Assembly (NCBI RefSeq): GCF_002298975.1
Contig: NZ_DBMV01000010.1
Location: 62,001-126,000 of the forward strand
Length of the DNA stretch: 64,000 bases
DNA from: Ralstonia sp. UBA689
GTDB lineage: Bacteria; Pseudomonadota; Gammaproteobacteria; Burkholderiales; Burkholderiaceae
Direction of reading: 5' to 3'
Numbering within the stretch: position 1 is the first letter of the stretch; every line of letters starts with the position of its first letter. Below are positions 53,625 through 63,312 of the stretch, piece by piece. Position numbers and translations under genes: made by a program. The notes under the pieces are model-generated. The model did not search any database, was not told the DNA's origin, and saw only the letters and a list, made by a program, of their open reading frames with translations.

Positions 53625-55388
53625 TTACTGCGTGGCGAACTGGATGCGATGGAGTCCAGCATACAACCCATCGCGGTCGATGAGTTCACGGTGCGTTCCG
53701 GCTTCGGCAATCTTGCCGTGCTCCAGCACGACGATGCGGTCGGCGTTTTCGATGGTCGACAGGCGGTGTGCGATCACCAGCGTCGTGCGGCCTTGCATCA
53801 GCGATTCGAGTGCGGCTTGCACCTGGCGCTCGGATTCGGAGTCGAGTGCGGAGGTCGCTTCGTCCAGGATCAGGATCGGCGCGTCCTTGTAGATGGCGCG
53901 GGCAATCGCCAGACGCTGGCGCTGGCCGCCGGAGAGTTTGGAGCCGTTGTCACCGATGTTGGTGTCGACGCCCTCGGGCAGGTTGTCGACTACGTCGGTC
54001 AGGTACGCGGCTTCCAGCGCACGACGCACGCGCGCCATATCGATCTCGGAAGGGTCGCGCGCACCGTAGGCCACGTTGGCGGCAACGGTGTCGTTGAAGA
54101 GCACCACGTCCTGGCTCACGAAGGCAATCTGGCGGCGCAGGTCCTGCAGCGACAGGTCGGACAACGCATCGCCATCGAGCGAGATCGTGCCCGAGGTCGG
54201 GTCGAAGAAACGCGGCAGCAAGTTCACCAGCGTGGTTTTGCCGCTGCCCGAGGGACCCACCAGCGCCACGACCTCGCCGGGCTTGACGTGCAGGTCGACG
54301 TTGTCGAGCGCTGCGCGGCCGTCCTGGCCGTAGCGGAAGGTGACGCGATCGAAGCGGATGTCGCCGCGAGCACGGTCGATGTGCTTGCCGCCTTCCTGCG
54401 GTTCGATCGGCGTGTCAATCAGACCGAAGATGAACTCGGCCGCAGTCAGGCCGCGCTGCAACGGCTGGTTCACATCCGTCAGGTGCTTGAGCGGCGAGAT
54501 CAGCAACAGCATCGCCATCACGAAACCGGTAAAGCCGCCGACCGTAGTCTGGTTGGCCTGCGCCTGCATCATGGCAATGGCCAGGATGATAGACAGCGCC
54601 AGCGCCGCCAGGAACTGCGTCACCGGCTGGTTCAGGCCACCGGCCACGGCCACGCGCATGGCGTAGCCGCGCAGGCGGTTGGTCATGGCGTTGAAGCGCA
54701 GCGATTCATAAGCTTCGCCGCCGTGCAGCTTGACGACCTTGTAGCCACCGACTGCCTCTTCCACCACGTAGGCGGCCTGGTTGGTCAGGTTCTGGCTTTC
54801 GCGATTAAGCGAGCGCAGGCGGCGATTGATACGCGACATCAAGAGGCCGATGATCGGCAGGATCACCGCCACCACCAGCGTCAGGCGCCAGTTGGTATAG
54901 AAGAGGAAGATCAGCAGTGCCAGCACCGTCATCGAGTCGCGCACCAGCGTGATGAACACGCCCGTGAGCACCTGCAGCACCTGGTTGACCTCGAAGATCA
55001 CGGCATTGATGATCGACGCCGCCGTATTGCGCTGATAGAACGACGCCGGCGCCTGCAGCAGGCGCTCGAACATATTCATGCGCAGGTTCAGCAGCACTTT
55101 GTTCGACACCAGGCTCAGCAGGTAGGTCGACGCAAACTGCGCCACGCCGCGCACCACGGCAATGCCCACCAGCATGGCAGGCACCTGCCACAGCTTGCCA
55201 GCGTATTCACCGCCGAAGCCCTGGTCCAGCAGGTCCTTCACGACCTTGGGAATGATCCCTTCCGTGGCGGCCACCACGCCCATGGCGACCATCGCCAGGA
55301 TGAAGGCGGTCAGCTCGGGACGCAGGTAGCCCCAGACCCGCCCAAACGTACGGTTTCCCGGGGGGGGCGCTTGATTCTCTCGATTCAC
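53625..55388 (-). CDS. msbA: Lipid A export ABC transporter MsbA
   Basis: Half-transporter of 587 residues that flips lipid A-core from the inner leaflet of the inner membrane. Six helices precede an ATPase domain: Walker A ALVGPSGSGKTTLVNLLPRF, signature KLSGGQRQRLAIARAI, Walker B ILILDEATSALDSE and the switch His in LVIAHRLSTI. The start is GTG (VNRENQAPPPG), preceded by GGAG; it overlaps the waaL-like stop by GTGA. Any start further upstream would bury much of that gene. Confidence 0.92.
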   Translation of the reverse strand: MNRENQAPPPGNRTFGRVWGYLRPELTAFILAMVAMGVVAATEGIIPKVVKDLLDQGFGGEYAGKLWQVPAMLVGIAVVRGVAQFASTYLLSLVSNKVLLNLRMNMFERLLQAPASFYQRNTAASIINAVIFEVNQVLQVLTGVFITLVRDSMTVLALLIFLFYTNWRLTLVVAVILPIIGLLMSRINRRLRSLNRESQNLTNQAAYVVEEAVGGYKVVKLHGGEAYESLRFNAMTNRLRGYAMRVAVAGGLNQPVTQFLAALALSIILAIAMMQAQANQTTVGGFTGFVMAMLLLISPLKHLTDVNQPLQRGLTAAEFIFGLIDTPIEPQEGGKHIDRARGDIRFDRVTFRYGQDGRAALDNVDLHVKPGEVVALVGPSGSGKTTLVNLLPRFFDPTSGTISLDGDALSDLSLQDLRRQIAFVSQDVVLFNDTVAANVAYGARDPSEIDMARVRRALEAAYLTDVVDNLPEGVDTNIGDNGSKLSGGQRQRLAIARAIYKDAPILILDEATSALDSESERQVQAALESLMQGRTTLVIAHRLSTIENADRIVVLEHGKIAEAGTHRELIDRDGLYAGLHRIQFATQ

Positions 55389-56626
55389 TTTGGCTCCAGG
55401 GGAAATCTCGTCTGCACCACGGTGAGCCCCAGCAGGAGCCCGATGATGCCGGCATAGAACACCACGTTGGCCTGGTGGGCCATGGTGACCTGGGTCAGGC
55501 CGCTGATGAAACTCGCCACGACAACTGCAAGCCCGGCAGCCGCCACACGCTCCCCATTCACATTGCTTGCTTGGCGGCCGGCCCGCCACGCTTGCGCAAA
55601 GAGCCAGCCCGGCACGATAACGATGCCTAGCGTCGCCAGCAAGCCAGGAAGGCCCATGGTCGACGCAGCCTCAAGAATGTCATTGTGGGCGTGCCCGAGA
55701 ACGCAAACCTCAGACTTCCCGTTAGCGGCACAAAACCGCGAGGCCTTCACTGCCGTGTTGAACTGGCTCGCGCCGATACCCAGCCAGGGATGCGCACGAA
55801 ACGTATCGATTGCAACTTCCCACAGGGCTAAGCGCGCACCGACCGAACTGTTCTCATTGCCGTTCTGAAATTGATGGATCTCGGTGGTGACCCGATCGAT
55901 ACGCTCGCCAACCGGGCTGCCGGGCACGGCATACAGCGTCACGGCCAGAGCCACGATGGCCATGAGCGCGGCCAGGAACTTCGCTGCCCTCAGTGAGGGA
56001 TACCTGACGAATAGCAACGGAACCGCTGGAATCGACATTGCCAGCCACGCACCGCGCGTACCGTTTAACACCAGCACCACACCGGCAAGCCCCAGACTGA
56101 CCCAAGCCGCGATGTGCGCCCTACTGCCGACACCGGGCCGGACAAAGCCGACAAGCCCGAGTGCCGCCACCATGTTGGCAAACGCAATCGCTTGGATCCA
56201 GGCCGAAGGGCGATCTATGCCCTGAACGAATCGCTGAAACACGACCACAACAAGAGCGGAGGCAAGCCCAATGTTGATGCCCCGCCAGAGCCAGTCCGAA
56301 CTCGGCCTCGCATACACAACGACAAGACACACCAGCAATGCCAGCAACAGGCGTGAGGGGTTATCCATCTCGCTCCACGGCACGCCAAAGTGCTGCCGGG
56401 AGAGAAGCAGCACAACGAGTACCGCTAGAATAGCGGCCCCAAGAGGCCACAGCTCAGCGTGGCACGTCCGCCATGCCTGGCCCAGACCGCGACCCGATAG
56501 CACCGCAAACAGCACAGTGGCGCCGATGAAAATGCCTGCTCCGCGCGGCACGCACAGCAGCAAAATCGGAAAGAGCAGAATGATCCCGCCAACCCAGGGG
56601 GTCAACCTCGTCGTACGGAATTCCAT
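55385..56626 (-). CDS. waaL: O-antigen ligase family protein
   Basis: A 413-residue polytopic protein of the Wzy/WaaL family, which joins O-antigen to lipid A-core in the periplasmic face of the inner membrane. About 11-12 hydrophobic segments are seen. The Wzy_C region includes VLVLNGTRGAWLAMSIPAV followed by the large periplasmic loop with ALWEVAIDTFRAHPWLGIGA and CVLGHAHNDILEAASTMGLP; the Arg and His in these motifs match catalytic positions. WaaL cannot be told from a Wzy polymerase by sequence alone; msbA adjacency favours ligase. Divergent from waaE by 10 nt. Confidence 0.85.
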   Translation of the reverse strand: MEFRTTRLTPWVGGIILLFPILLLCVPRGAGIFIGATVLFAVLSGRGLGQAWRTCHAELWPLGAAILAVLVVLLLSRQHFGVPWSEMDNPSRLLLALLVCLVVVYARPSSDWLWRGINIGLASALVVVVFQRFVQGIDRPSAWIQAIAFANMVAALGLVGFVRPGVGSRAHIAAWVSLGLAGVVLVLNGTRGAWLAMSIPAVPLLFVRYPSLRAAKFLAALMAIVALAVTLYAVPGSPVGERIDRVTTEIHQFQNGNENSSVGARLALWEVAIDTFRAHPWLGIGASQFNTAVKASRFCAANGKSEVCVLGHAHNDILEAASTMGLPGLLATLGIVIVPGWLFAQAWRAGRQASNVNGERVAAAGLAVVVASFISGLTQVTMAHQANVVFYAGIIGLLLGLTVVQTRFPLEPK

Positions 56627-56636
56627 TTGAAACCCT

Positions 56637-57410
56637 ATGAACATCTCAGTCGTACTGATTACCAAAAACGAGGCACACAATATCCGGGAATGCTTGGAAA
56701 GCGTGTCCTGGTGCAACCGCGCGATTATAGTGGATTCAGGCAGCACTGACGGCACGGTGGCACTTGCCCGCAGCCTCGGCGCCGAGGTCTTCGAAACCGC
56801 CTCATGGCCAGGTTTCGGTCCGCAGAAGAATCTTGCACTGTCGAAAGCGGACAGCGAATGGGTGCTGTCCATAGACGCCGACGAGCGCGTCACGCCAAAA
56901 TTGCGCGACGAAATCCTGGCAGCGATAGATTCGGGCCGCGCAGATGTCTACGACATGCCCAGGCTGTCGCGCTTCTGCGGCCGCTTTATCCGCCATGGTG
57001 GCTGGTATCCCGACCGGGTAACGCGGCTTTTCAAGCGCGGTCGCGCCTGTTTCACCGATGACCTAGTACACGAGAGCGTGATCGCCGAGGGCCCTGTCGC
57101 TCAACTCCGCATGCCATTGCTGCACTATACCTACGACGACTTCTCGCAGGTCCTGCGCAAGGTCGACCAATACTCCACGCTCGGTGCCCAGCAGGCCTTT
57201 GCCCGCGGCAAGACGGCAACGCCCGCTAGCGCAATGCTGCACGGTATGTGGGCCTTTCTGCGCACCTACCTGTTGCGGCGCGGCTTTCTCGACGGCGGGC
57301 AAGGGCTTGGCGTAGCACTGATGAACGGCCAGGCCAGTTATTACAAGTACGTCAAGCTGTGGCTGCTTCAGGTACAGGCGCGCCAATCAGCCGGTCCGCA
57401 CATGCGCTGA
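56637..57410 (+). CDS. waaE: LPS-core glycosyltransferase, GT2 (WaaE/KdtX type)
   Basis: A 257-residue cytoplasmic glycosyltransferase. The GT-A motifs are VVLITKNEAHNIRECLESV, IIVDSGSTDGTVALARSLGA and the metal-binding LSIDADERVTPKLRDEIL. WaaE-type enzymes add a beta-1,4-glucose to heptose I of the core. The C-terminal LRTYLLRRGFLDGGQGLGVA with GQASYYKYVKLW is typical. Divergent from waaL with only 10 nt between start codons, so promoter elements must overlap coding sequence. Confidence 0.9.
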   Translation: MNISVVLITKNEAHNIRECLESVSWCNRAIIVDSGSTDGTVALARSLGAEVFETASWPGFGPQKNLALSKADSEWVLSIDADERVTPKLRDEILAAIDSGRADVYDMPRLSRFCGRFIRHGGWYPDRVTRLFKRGRACFTDDLVHESVIAEGPVAQLRMPLLHYTYDDFSQVLRKVDQYSTLGAQQAFARGKTATPASAMLHGMWAFLRTYLLRRGFLDGGQGLGVALMNGQASYYKYVKLWLLQVQARQSAGPHMR

Positions 57411-57485
57411 AAACGCGGTGCCGGTCTGACCGAAACCCTTCTGCTCGATGTGCCTGGCCGCGCGCCCCAGCCGTGACGCGTCAGC

Positions 57486-58571
57486 CTAGCCCCGCCTAAT
57501 CGCATCCGCAAGCGTTCGTACATCGCCGACCGGTGTCAACAGCCCAGCCTTGCCGTCTGCCAGGATCTCGCGCGGCCCGGTCGGGCAATCGGTGCTAACG
57601 ACAACCCGCCCCACAGCAAGCGCCTCCAGAAGCACGTGGCACCCCTTCCATCTTGGAGCTGAACACCATCAGTCGTATGCCACGAATCCAAGCATGAGGA
57701 TTGGGCTGGAAGCCAACAAAAACGATGCAATACGCGATGCCGAGCTCGTACGCGAGGGCCTGCAGCTGTTTGCGTGACGCGCCGTCCCCTACTAACACGA
57801 ACAACTCCGGCACCCCGTCCTTGACCAGCAGTGCATAGGCTTTTAGCAGCGTGATGAAGTCTTTCTGGCTTTCTTCCATCCGCCCCACCGACCCAATGTA
57901 TAGGGCGCCGCAGGCACGTCCACCGCATCCAGCGCGCACACGCGGATGCGATCGAGGTCGACGGCGTTGTAGAGGCGGATGAACTTGCCTGCGGCCTCTG
58001 GGATCAGCGCCCGCGCATCGCGCAACATGCTGTCGGTCCGCGTGACTATGGCGTCATAGTGTGCGACGCACTGCCGTCGCAACCTGCACAGCTTGCGTCG
58101 ATTCGCGCGCTCCAGGTGCGCGATGCTGAAATGCGAGTAGCCGATCATCGGCACTGGCAGGTGCCCGGTCAGACGCAACAGCGACAAACGTAGTCGATCA
58201 CCAAATCACAGTGGCGCGAGATTTCGCGAAAGCGCCGGCTGACAAGCAGCTTACGCACCAGCGGCAGCAGCACCTCCTCAAACCTTGCCCAGCCGCCCCA
58301 ACGGCCCCCCCATCTTCAGTTGACGACCGTGCGATAGCCACGCCTCGGACGCCAAGACGTGGAGCTTCACATCAGGTGGCAATAGCTCGCGGAAGTGGCG
58401 CTCCAGCGCCTCTGTCGGATAGGTGAGCGTCAAACCGAGTTCGAAGCGGCTCCGGTCCAGCGAGGTTAGCAGCGACACCAGAGCGGTCTCGATACCACCT
58501 CGCAAGAAGTGCGTCAGGTGAAAAAGGAGGCGTTGTCTTTGCATCGCGATGTTCGGAAGTCCAGGACGCAT
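57486..58571 (-). pseudogene. Frameshifted GT4-family glycosyltransferase
   Basis: Read on the minus strand, pieces of one GT4 enzyme appear in order but in different frames. The N-terminus is LLFHLTHFLRGGIETALVSL; then EEVLLPLVRKLLVSRRFREI; then PVPMIGYSHFSIAHLERANR with KFIRLYNAVDLDRI; then FITLLKAYALLVKDGVPELF, VLVGDGASRKQLQALA and FVGFQPNPHAWI; and last LLEALAVGRVVVSTDCPTGP followed by REILADGKAGLLTPVGDV and a stop. At least four frame changes are needed. One is near a run of seven C at 58304-58310. The gene would have been about 360 residues, probably for LPS-core or O-chain sugars. Sequencing errors cannot be excluded. Confidence 0.8.
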
Positions 58572-58607
58572 CCGCAGGCCAGAACACGCTGCCCCGGCGG
58601 CGATGCT

Positions 58608-61600
58608 TCACAGGTAGAGCATCTGCACGCTATCGCCCGACAGCGCATTGCGGAATGCCGCCAGCGCCTCGTCCGACGGCGTCACCTGCCACTGCTCGCC
58701 AAGCACCGCCTCGCATTGTGCACCGTCCATGGAGTAGCTGATGCGCACGCGCACTCCAGGCGTCACAGTCGCCAGATGCGGCGTGAGCAGTTCCCGCAGG
58801 CGTTCGGTCGATGCATTGCCGTTGAACACCAGGCAGACCGCATCGGCATGCTTGGCGCGGGCACCCGCGAGATCCATGACCGACTCGGCCGTCACGCGCA
58901 CGCCGCCGGTGAACATGTCGTGGCGTGCGCTGCCTTGGACGATCAGCACTTCGTCTTCCTTGAACAGTGCGCGATTGGCTTCGAAGACTTCATTGAAGAC
59001 CGTCACCTCGGTGGCCTCGCTGGCAGAGCCATCGTCGAGCATGACGATCAGCATCTTGCCGCGCTGCGTCATCTGGGTGCGCTGGCCGACGATCACGCCG
59101 GCCACGGTTTTGTTGCGCGCATCGCGGTTACCGTAGCCGCCGCCATTGCCCTTGTCGGTCACCTCACGGGCGAGGTCCGCCAGCGTCGTGCGCGCAAAGC
59201 GGCGCACTTCGTCGCGGCACTCATCAAACAGGTGACCGGAAAGATAGAAGCCCAGCGCCTGCTTTTCTTCCTGCAGCTTGCGCTTGGTCGACCAGGCCGG
59301 CTCGTCGACGAGTTCGGGGCGATGCTGCTCGGCATCGTCGCCGCTCATCAGATCGAACAGCGACACCTGGTTGGCGGCCGCTGCCTTCTGCTCGGCGGCT
59401 TCCATGGCCAGGCCGATCGAAGCGAGCAGCTGCGCGCGGTTGTTGTTGAGGCCGTCGAAAGCGCCAGCGCGCACCAGCGCTTCGATCGTGCGGCGATTGA
59501 CCTGGCGACGGTCGACGCGTTCGCAGAAGTCGAACAGATCCTTGAATGGGCCGTCTTCGCGTGCCCGCAGGATGTCTTCGATCGCGCCCTGGCCGCTGCC
59601 CTTCACACCGCCCAGGCCGTAGCGGATGGTCTTGGCGTCAGTGGGCGCAAAGCGGTACTGGCTTGCGTTGATATCCGGCGGCAGCACGGTGAGCCCGTTC
59701 TTGCCTCGGGCGTCGTCGTAGAGAATCTTCACCTTGTCGGTGTCGTCCATGGCGAGCGACATGTTGGCTGCCATGAATTCGGCCGGGTGATGCGCCTTGA
59801 GCCACGCCGTGTAATACGCCAGCAGCGCATAGGCGGCCGCGTGCGACTTGTTGAAGCCGTAGCCCGCGAACTTCTCCATCAAGTCGAAGATTTCATCGGC
59901 CTTTTCGGTGGACAGCCCGTCCTTGCCCGCACCCGCGCGGAACAGCGCGCGGTGCTCGGCCATTTCTTCGGCCTTCTTTTTACCCATCGCACGGCGCAGC
60001 AAATCGGCGCCGCCGAGCGAGTAGCCGCCCACGATCTGCGCCATCTGCATCACCTGCTCCTGGTAGACCATGATGCCGTAGGTCTCCTTGAGCACCGGCT
60101 CGACGCGCGGGTCGGGGTACTCGACCTTCTCGCGGCCGTGCTTACGCGCGCAGAAGCTCGGAATCAGGTCCATCGGGCCTGGGCGATACAACGCTACCAG
60201 GGCGATGATGTCCTCAAAGCGGTCAGGTTTGGCGTCCTTCAGCATGCCCTGCATGCCGCGGCTTTCCAGCTGGAACACGGCCACCGTGTTGGCCGTCTTC
60301 AGGATGTCGAACGCCTTCTTGTCCGTCAGCGGAATGTGGCTGCAGTTCCAATCCGCCTTGGACGGATCGAGCATGCGGATGTAGCGCTCGGCCCAGTCGA
60401 GGATGGTGAGCGTGGTCAGGCCCAAGAAGTCGAACTTGACCAGGCCGACGGCTTCCACGTCATCTTTGTCGTACTGGCTGACGACGCCCGCATCTTCGCC
60501 GCCCTGCGTATAAAGCGGACAGAAGTCGGTCAGCTTTCCCGGGGCGATCAGCACACCGCCCGCGTGCATGCCGACGTTACGCGTCATGCCTTCCACGCGC
60601 TGTGCGAGTTCCAGGAGCTGCTTGACCTCTTCTTCGTTGGCTTCGCGCTCGGCCAGCAGCGGCTCTTCCTTCTTGGCCTCTTCCAGCGTGACGAGCTTGC
60701 CCGGCTTGAACGGGATCAGCTTGGCCACGCCGTCAACGAAGTTGTAGCCAAGATCGAGCACGCGACCGACGTCACGCACGGCAGCCTTGGCGGCCATGGT
60801 GCCGAAGGTGGCGATCTGCGAGACGGCGTCCTTGCCGTACTTTTCCTTGACGTACTGGATGACGCGATCGCGGCCGTGCTGGCAGAAGTCGATGTCGAAG
60901 TCAGGCATCGACACACGTTCCGGGTTCAGGAAGCGCTCAAACAGCAGGTTGTATTTGAGCGGGTCCAGATCGGTAATACCCAGCGCATACGCCACAAGCG
61001 AACCGGCACCCGAACCCCGACCCGGCCCCACCGGCACGCCATTGTTCTTGGCCCAGTTGATGAAGTCCGCAACGATCAGAAAGTAGCCCGGGAAGCCCAT
61101 CTTGATGATGGTGCCAGTCTCGAACTCCAGGCGAGCGTAATACTCGGGCCGCTTGGCCTCGCGCACCGCCTCATCGGGGAACAGCATTTCCATGCGCTTT
61201 TCCAGCCCTTCCTTGGCCAGATGGACGAGGTAGTCGTCCAGCGACATGCCATCCGGCGTCGGGAACTGCGGCAGCTTGGGCTTGCCCAGCTCCAGCGTCA
61301 GGTTGCAGCGCTGCGCGATCTGCACCGCGTTGGCCAGCGCAGACGGGACGTCGGCGAACAGCGCGCACATCTCGTCCTGCGTCTTGAAATACTGATCCGT
61401 CGTGAAACGCTTGGTGCGGCGCGGGTTGGCAAGCAGGTCGCCTTCCGCAATACAGACGCGCGCCTCGTGCGCGGTAAAGTCGTCCGGCGTCATGAACTGC
61501 ACCGGATGCGTGGCAACCACCGGCAGATGCATCGCCGAGGCCAGCTTCACGGCCTGTTGGATGTACGCCTCGGTGCCGGCGTGACCGGCGCGCTGCAACT

Positions 61601-62126
61601 CGATATAGAACGCGTTCGGAAACACACCCGACCAGTGCGTCGCTAGCTTGCGTGCCAGCGCCTCGTTGCCATTGGCGAGCGCCATGCCGATATCGCCGCT
61701 CATCGCGCCGGACAACGCCAGCAGGCCAGAAGCCAGCGGCGCGTCCTCCACGCCGGGCTCGTCGAACCACTCGGGGGCAATCTCGGCACGGCCGCGATGC
61801 TGGTTCGATAGCCATGCACGCGCCAGCAATTGGCAGAGGTTCAGATAACCCTGCTTGTTGCGCACCAGCAGCAGCAGACGGCTGGGCTTGTCGCGCTCGT
61901 CGTGATTGGTGACCCACACGTCGGCGCCGACGATGGGCTTGACACCCTTGCCGCGCGCTTCCTTGTAGAAGCGCACCAGCCCGAAGGCGTTGGCGAGGTC
62001 AGTGAGCGCCAGCGCGCCCATGCCGTCTTTGGCGGCGGCCTTAACGGCATCGTCCAGACGGACGTTGCCATCGACGACGGAGTATTCGGAATGGAGACGG
62101 AGGTGGACGAAGCGCGGCGAATTCAT
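58608..62126 (-). CDS. dnaE: DNA polymerase III alpha subunit
   Basis: Replicative polymerase of 1172 residues. The PHP domain begins FVHLRLHSEYSVVDGNVRLD. The palm has GRGSGAGSLVAYALGITDLD and the catalytic PDFDIDFCQHGRDRVIQYV with two of the three Asp. The fingers and helix-hairpin-helix region (GYGFNKSHAAAYALLAYYTA) and an OB-fold near residue 990 follow. The start MNSPRFVHLRLHSEYS is chosen over a 22-codon extension. Monocistronic, divergent from trhO. Confidence 0.98.
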   Translation of the reverse strand: MNSPRFVHLRLHSEYSVVDGNVRLDDAVKAAAKDGMGALALTDLANAFGLVRFYKEARGKGVKPIVGADVWVTNHDERDKPSRLLLLVRNKQGYLNLCQLLARAWLSNQHRGRAEIAPEWFDEPGVEDAPLASGLLALSGAMSGDIGMALANGNEALARKLATHWSGVFPNAFYIELQRAGHAGTEAYIQQAVKLASAMHLPVVATHPVQFMTPDDFTAHEARVCIAEGDLLANPRRTKRFTTDQYFKTQDEMCALFADVPSALANAVQIAQRCNLTLELGKPKLPQFPTPDGMSLDDYLVHLAKEGLEKRMEMLFPDEAVREAKRPEYYARLEFETGTIIKMGFPGYFLIVADFINWAKNNGVPVGPGRGSGAGSLVAYALGITDLDPLKYNLLFERFLNPERVSMPDFDIDFCQHGRDRVIQYVKEKYGKDAVSQIATFGTMAAKAAVRDVGRVLDLGYNFVDGVAKLIPFKPGKLVTLEEAKKEEPLLAEREANEEEVKQLLELAQRVEGMTRNVGMHAGGVLIAPGKLTDFCPLYTQGGEDAGVVSQYDKDDVEAVGLVKFDFLGLTTLTILDWAERYIRMLDPSKADWNCSHIPLTDKKAFDILKTANTVAVFQLESRGMQGMLKDAKPDRFEDIIALVALYRPGPMDLIPSFCARKHGREKVEYPDPRVEPVLKETYGIMVYQEQVMQMAQIVGGYSLGGADLLRRAMGKKKAEEMAEHRALFRAGAGKDGLSTEKADEIFDLMEKFAGYGFNKSHAAAYALLAYYTAWLKAHHPAEFMAANMSLAMDDTDKVKILYDDARGKNGLTVLPPDINASQYRFAPTDAKTIRYGLGGVKGSGQGAIEDILRAREDGPFKDLFDFCERVDRRQVNRRTIEALVRAGAFDGLNNNRAQLLASIGLAMEAAEQKAAAANQVSLFDLMSGDDAEQHRPELVDEPAWSTKRKLQEEKQALGFYLSGHLFDECRDEVRRFARTTLADLAREVTDKGNGGGYGNRDARNKTVAGVIVGQRTQMTQRGKMLIVMLDDGSASEATEVTVFNEVFEANRALFKEDEVLIVQGSARHDMFTGGVRVTAESVMDLAGARAKHADAVCLVFNGNASTERLRELLTPHLATVTPGVRVRISYSMDGAQCEAVLGEQWQVTPSDEALAAFRNALSGDSVQMLYL

Positions 62127-62276
62127 CCGCGTATTGTACCGGGTGGCACCTTCGGCCAAGCATTCGGCACATGCCCGATTGATGTACAGCAAACCCGCGC
62201 GGCGGCTTGGGCGGCTATAATTTCGGCTTACGAATCAACGGGTTATCCACGCGCCCCAAAAACGGCGCGGCAGCAC

Positions 62277-63125
62277 ATGCAGATCGTTAATATTTCCGCT
62301 TACAAATTCGTCACCCTCAATGACCGCGAAACCCTGCGTCCCGCCCTGCTGGCCGAATGCCAGGCGCGCGACCTGAAGGGCACCGTGCTGCTGGCACCCG
62401 AGGGCATCAACATCTTCCTGGCCGGCTCGCGCGAGGCAATCGACGGCATTGTCGACTGGCTGCGCGCCGATGCGCGCTTTGCTGACTTGGCCCCGAAGGA
62501 AAGCCTGTCGGACCACCAGCCGTTCCGCCGCCTGCTGGTGCGCATGAAGAAAGAAATCATTACCATGCGCCACCCGCTGATCCGCCCGGAAGACGGCCGT
62601 GCGCCGTCGGTTGCGCCGCCCGATCTCAAGCGCTGGCTCGATCAGGGCCACGACGACGAGGGCCGCCCCGTGGTGATGCTCGACACGCGCAATGACTACG
62701 AAGTCGCCGTCGGCACATTCAAGAACGTCGTCGAATACAACCTCAAGAAGTTCACCGAGTTCCCGCCCGCAATTGCCGCGCACAAGGACGACTTTGCCGG
62801 CAAGACGGTCGTGTCGTTCTGCACCGGCGGCATCCGCTGCGAGAAGGCGGCGATCCACATGCAGGAAATCGGCGTCGAGCGCGTCTATCAGCTCGAAGGT
62901 GGCATCCTCAAATATTTCGAGGAAGTGGGTGGCGCCCATTACGACGGCGATTGCTTCGTGTTCGACCACCGCACAGCGCTGAATGCCGACCTGCTGCCGG
63001 CCGGCCCCAAGCAATGCTTCGCCTGCCGCGCCGTGGTGACGCCGGAAGAACAGCAATCCGTCGACTACGTCCCCGGTCAGCGCTGCCCGCACTGTGCGGA
63101 TCAGCAGGCGCGCGCCGCCGCATGA
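62277..63125 (+). CDS. trhO: tRNA uridine-34 hydroxylase TrhO (rhodanese-fold)
   Basis: Oxygen-dependent hydroxylase making 5-hydroxyuridine at the wobble base, 282 residues. The N-terminal domain has LLAPEGINIFLAGSREAIDG. The rhodanese domain has VVMLDTRNDYEVAVGTFKNV and the active loop VVSFCTGGIRCEKAAIHMQE. A C-terminal Cys-rich segment CFACRAV with CPHCADQQ may bind zinc. The ATG (MQIVNISAYKF) is family-like; longer starts read antisense to dnaE. Its stop overlaps the small lipoprotein gene. Confidence 0.95.
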   Translation: MQIVNISAYKFVTLNDRETLRPALLAECQARDLKGTVLLAPEGINIFLAGSREAIDGIVDWLRADARFADLAPKESLSDHQPFRRLLVRMKKEIITMRHPLIRPEDGRAPSVAPPDLKRWLDQGHDDEGRPVVMLDTRNDYEVAVGTFKNVVEYNLKKFTEFPPAIAAHKDDFAGKTVVSFCTGGIRCEKAAIHMQEIGVERVYQLEGGILKYFEEVGGAHYDGDCFVFDHRTALNADLLPAGPKQCFACRAVVTPEEQQSVDYVPGQRCPHCADQQARAAA

Positions 63126-63247
63126 AGCGTCTTGCTATCGCCCTCCTCGCCACAATGCTGGGGCTTGTGGCGCTGGGCGGGTGCTCGGCCAACTGCGCGG
63201 GCGGCTCCAATCGTGGCATGTTCTGCGGAACGGGCACGCGGTTCTGA
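63122..63247 (+). CDS. Small lipoprotein, 41 residues
   Basis: MKRLAIALLATMLGLVALGG is followed by CSANCAGGSNRGMFCGTGTR and F. The first 20 residues are a lipoprotein signal with lipobox ALGGC; only about 21 residues remain after cleavage, with three Cys. The ATG overlaps the trhO stop (ATGA), so translation is coupled. A terminator follows. The function is unknown; tiny lipoproteins of this type occur in Burkholderiales. Confidence 0.7.
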   Translation: MKRLAIALLATMLGLVALGGCSANCAGGSNRGMFCGTGTRF

Positions 63248-63267
63248 CGCTGCCCAGCCAAGAAAAA

Positions 63268-63296
63268 GAAACGCCGGACACGCCGGCGTTTTTCTT
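63268..63296. terminator. Bidirectional rho-independent terminator
   Basis: AAACGCCGG pairs with CCGGCGTTT around ACACG. It is followed by TTCTTT on the plus strand, and by TTTCTTTTTC on the minus strand. It serves the trhO-lipoprotein operon and the convergent flavoprotein gene. Confidence 0.88.
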
Positions 63297-63312
63297 TGAA
63301 CGGCTTGCTCGC

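Noticed and set aside
53649..55457. A 602-codon open frame on the plus strand, rich in His, Arg and Gln
   Set aside because: Antisense of msbA; the composition is that of a GC-rich shadow frame with no motif.
58509..61646. A 1045-codon open frame on the plus strand
   Set aside because: It is the antisense of dnaE, whose protein is unmistakable; high GC removes stop codons from the opposite frame.
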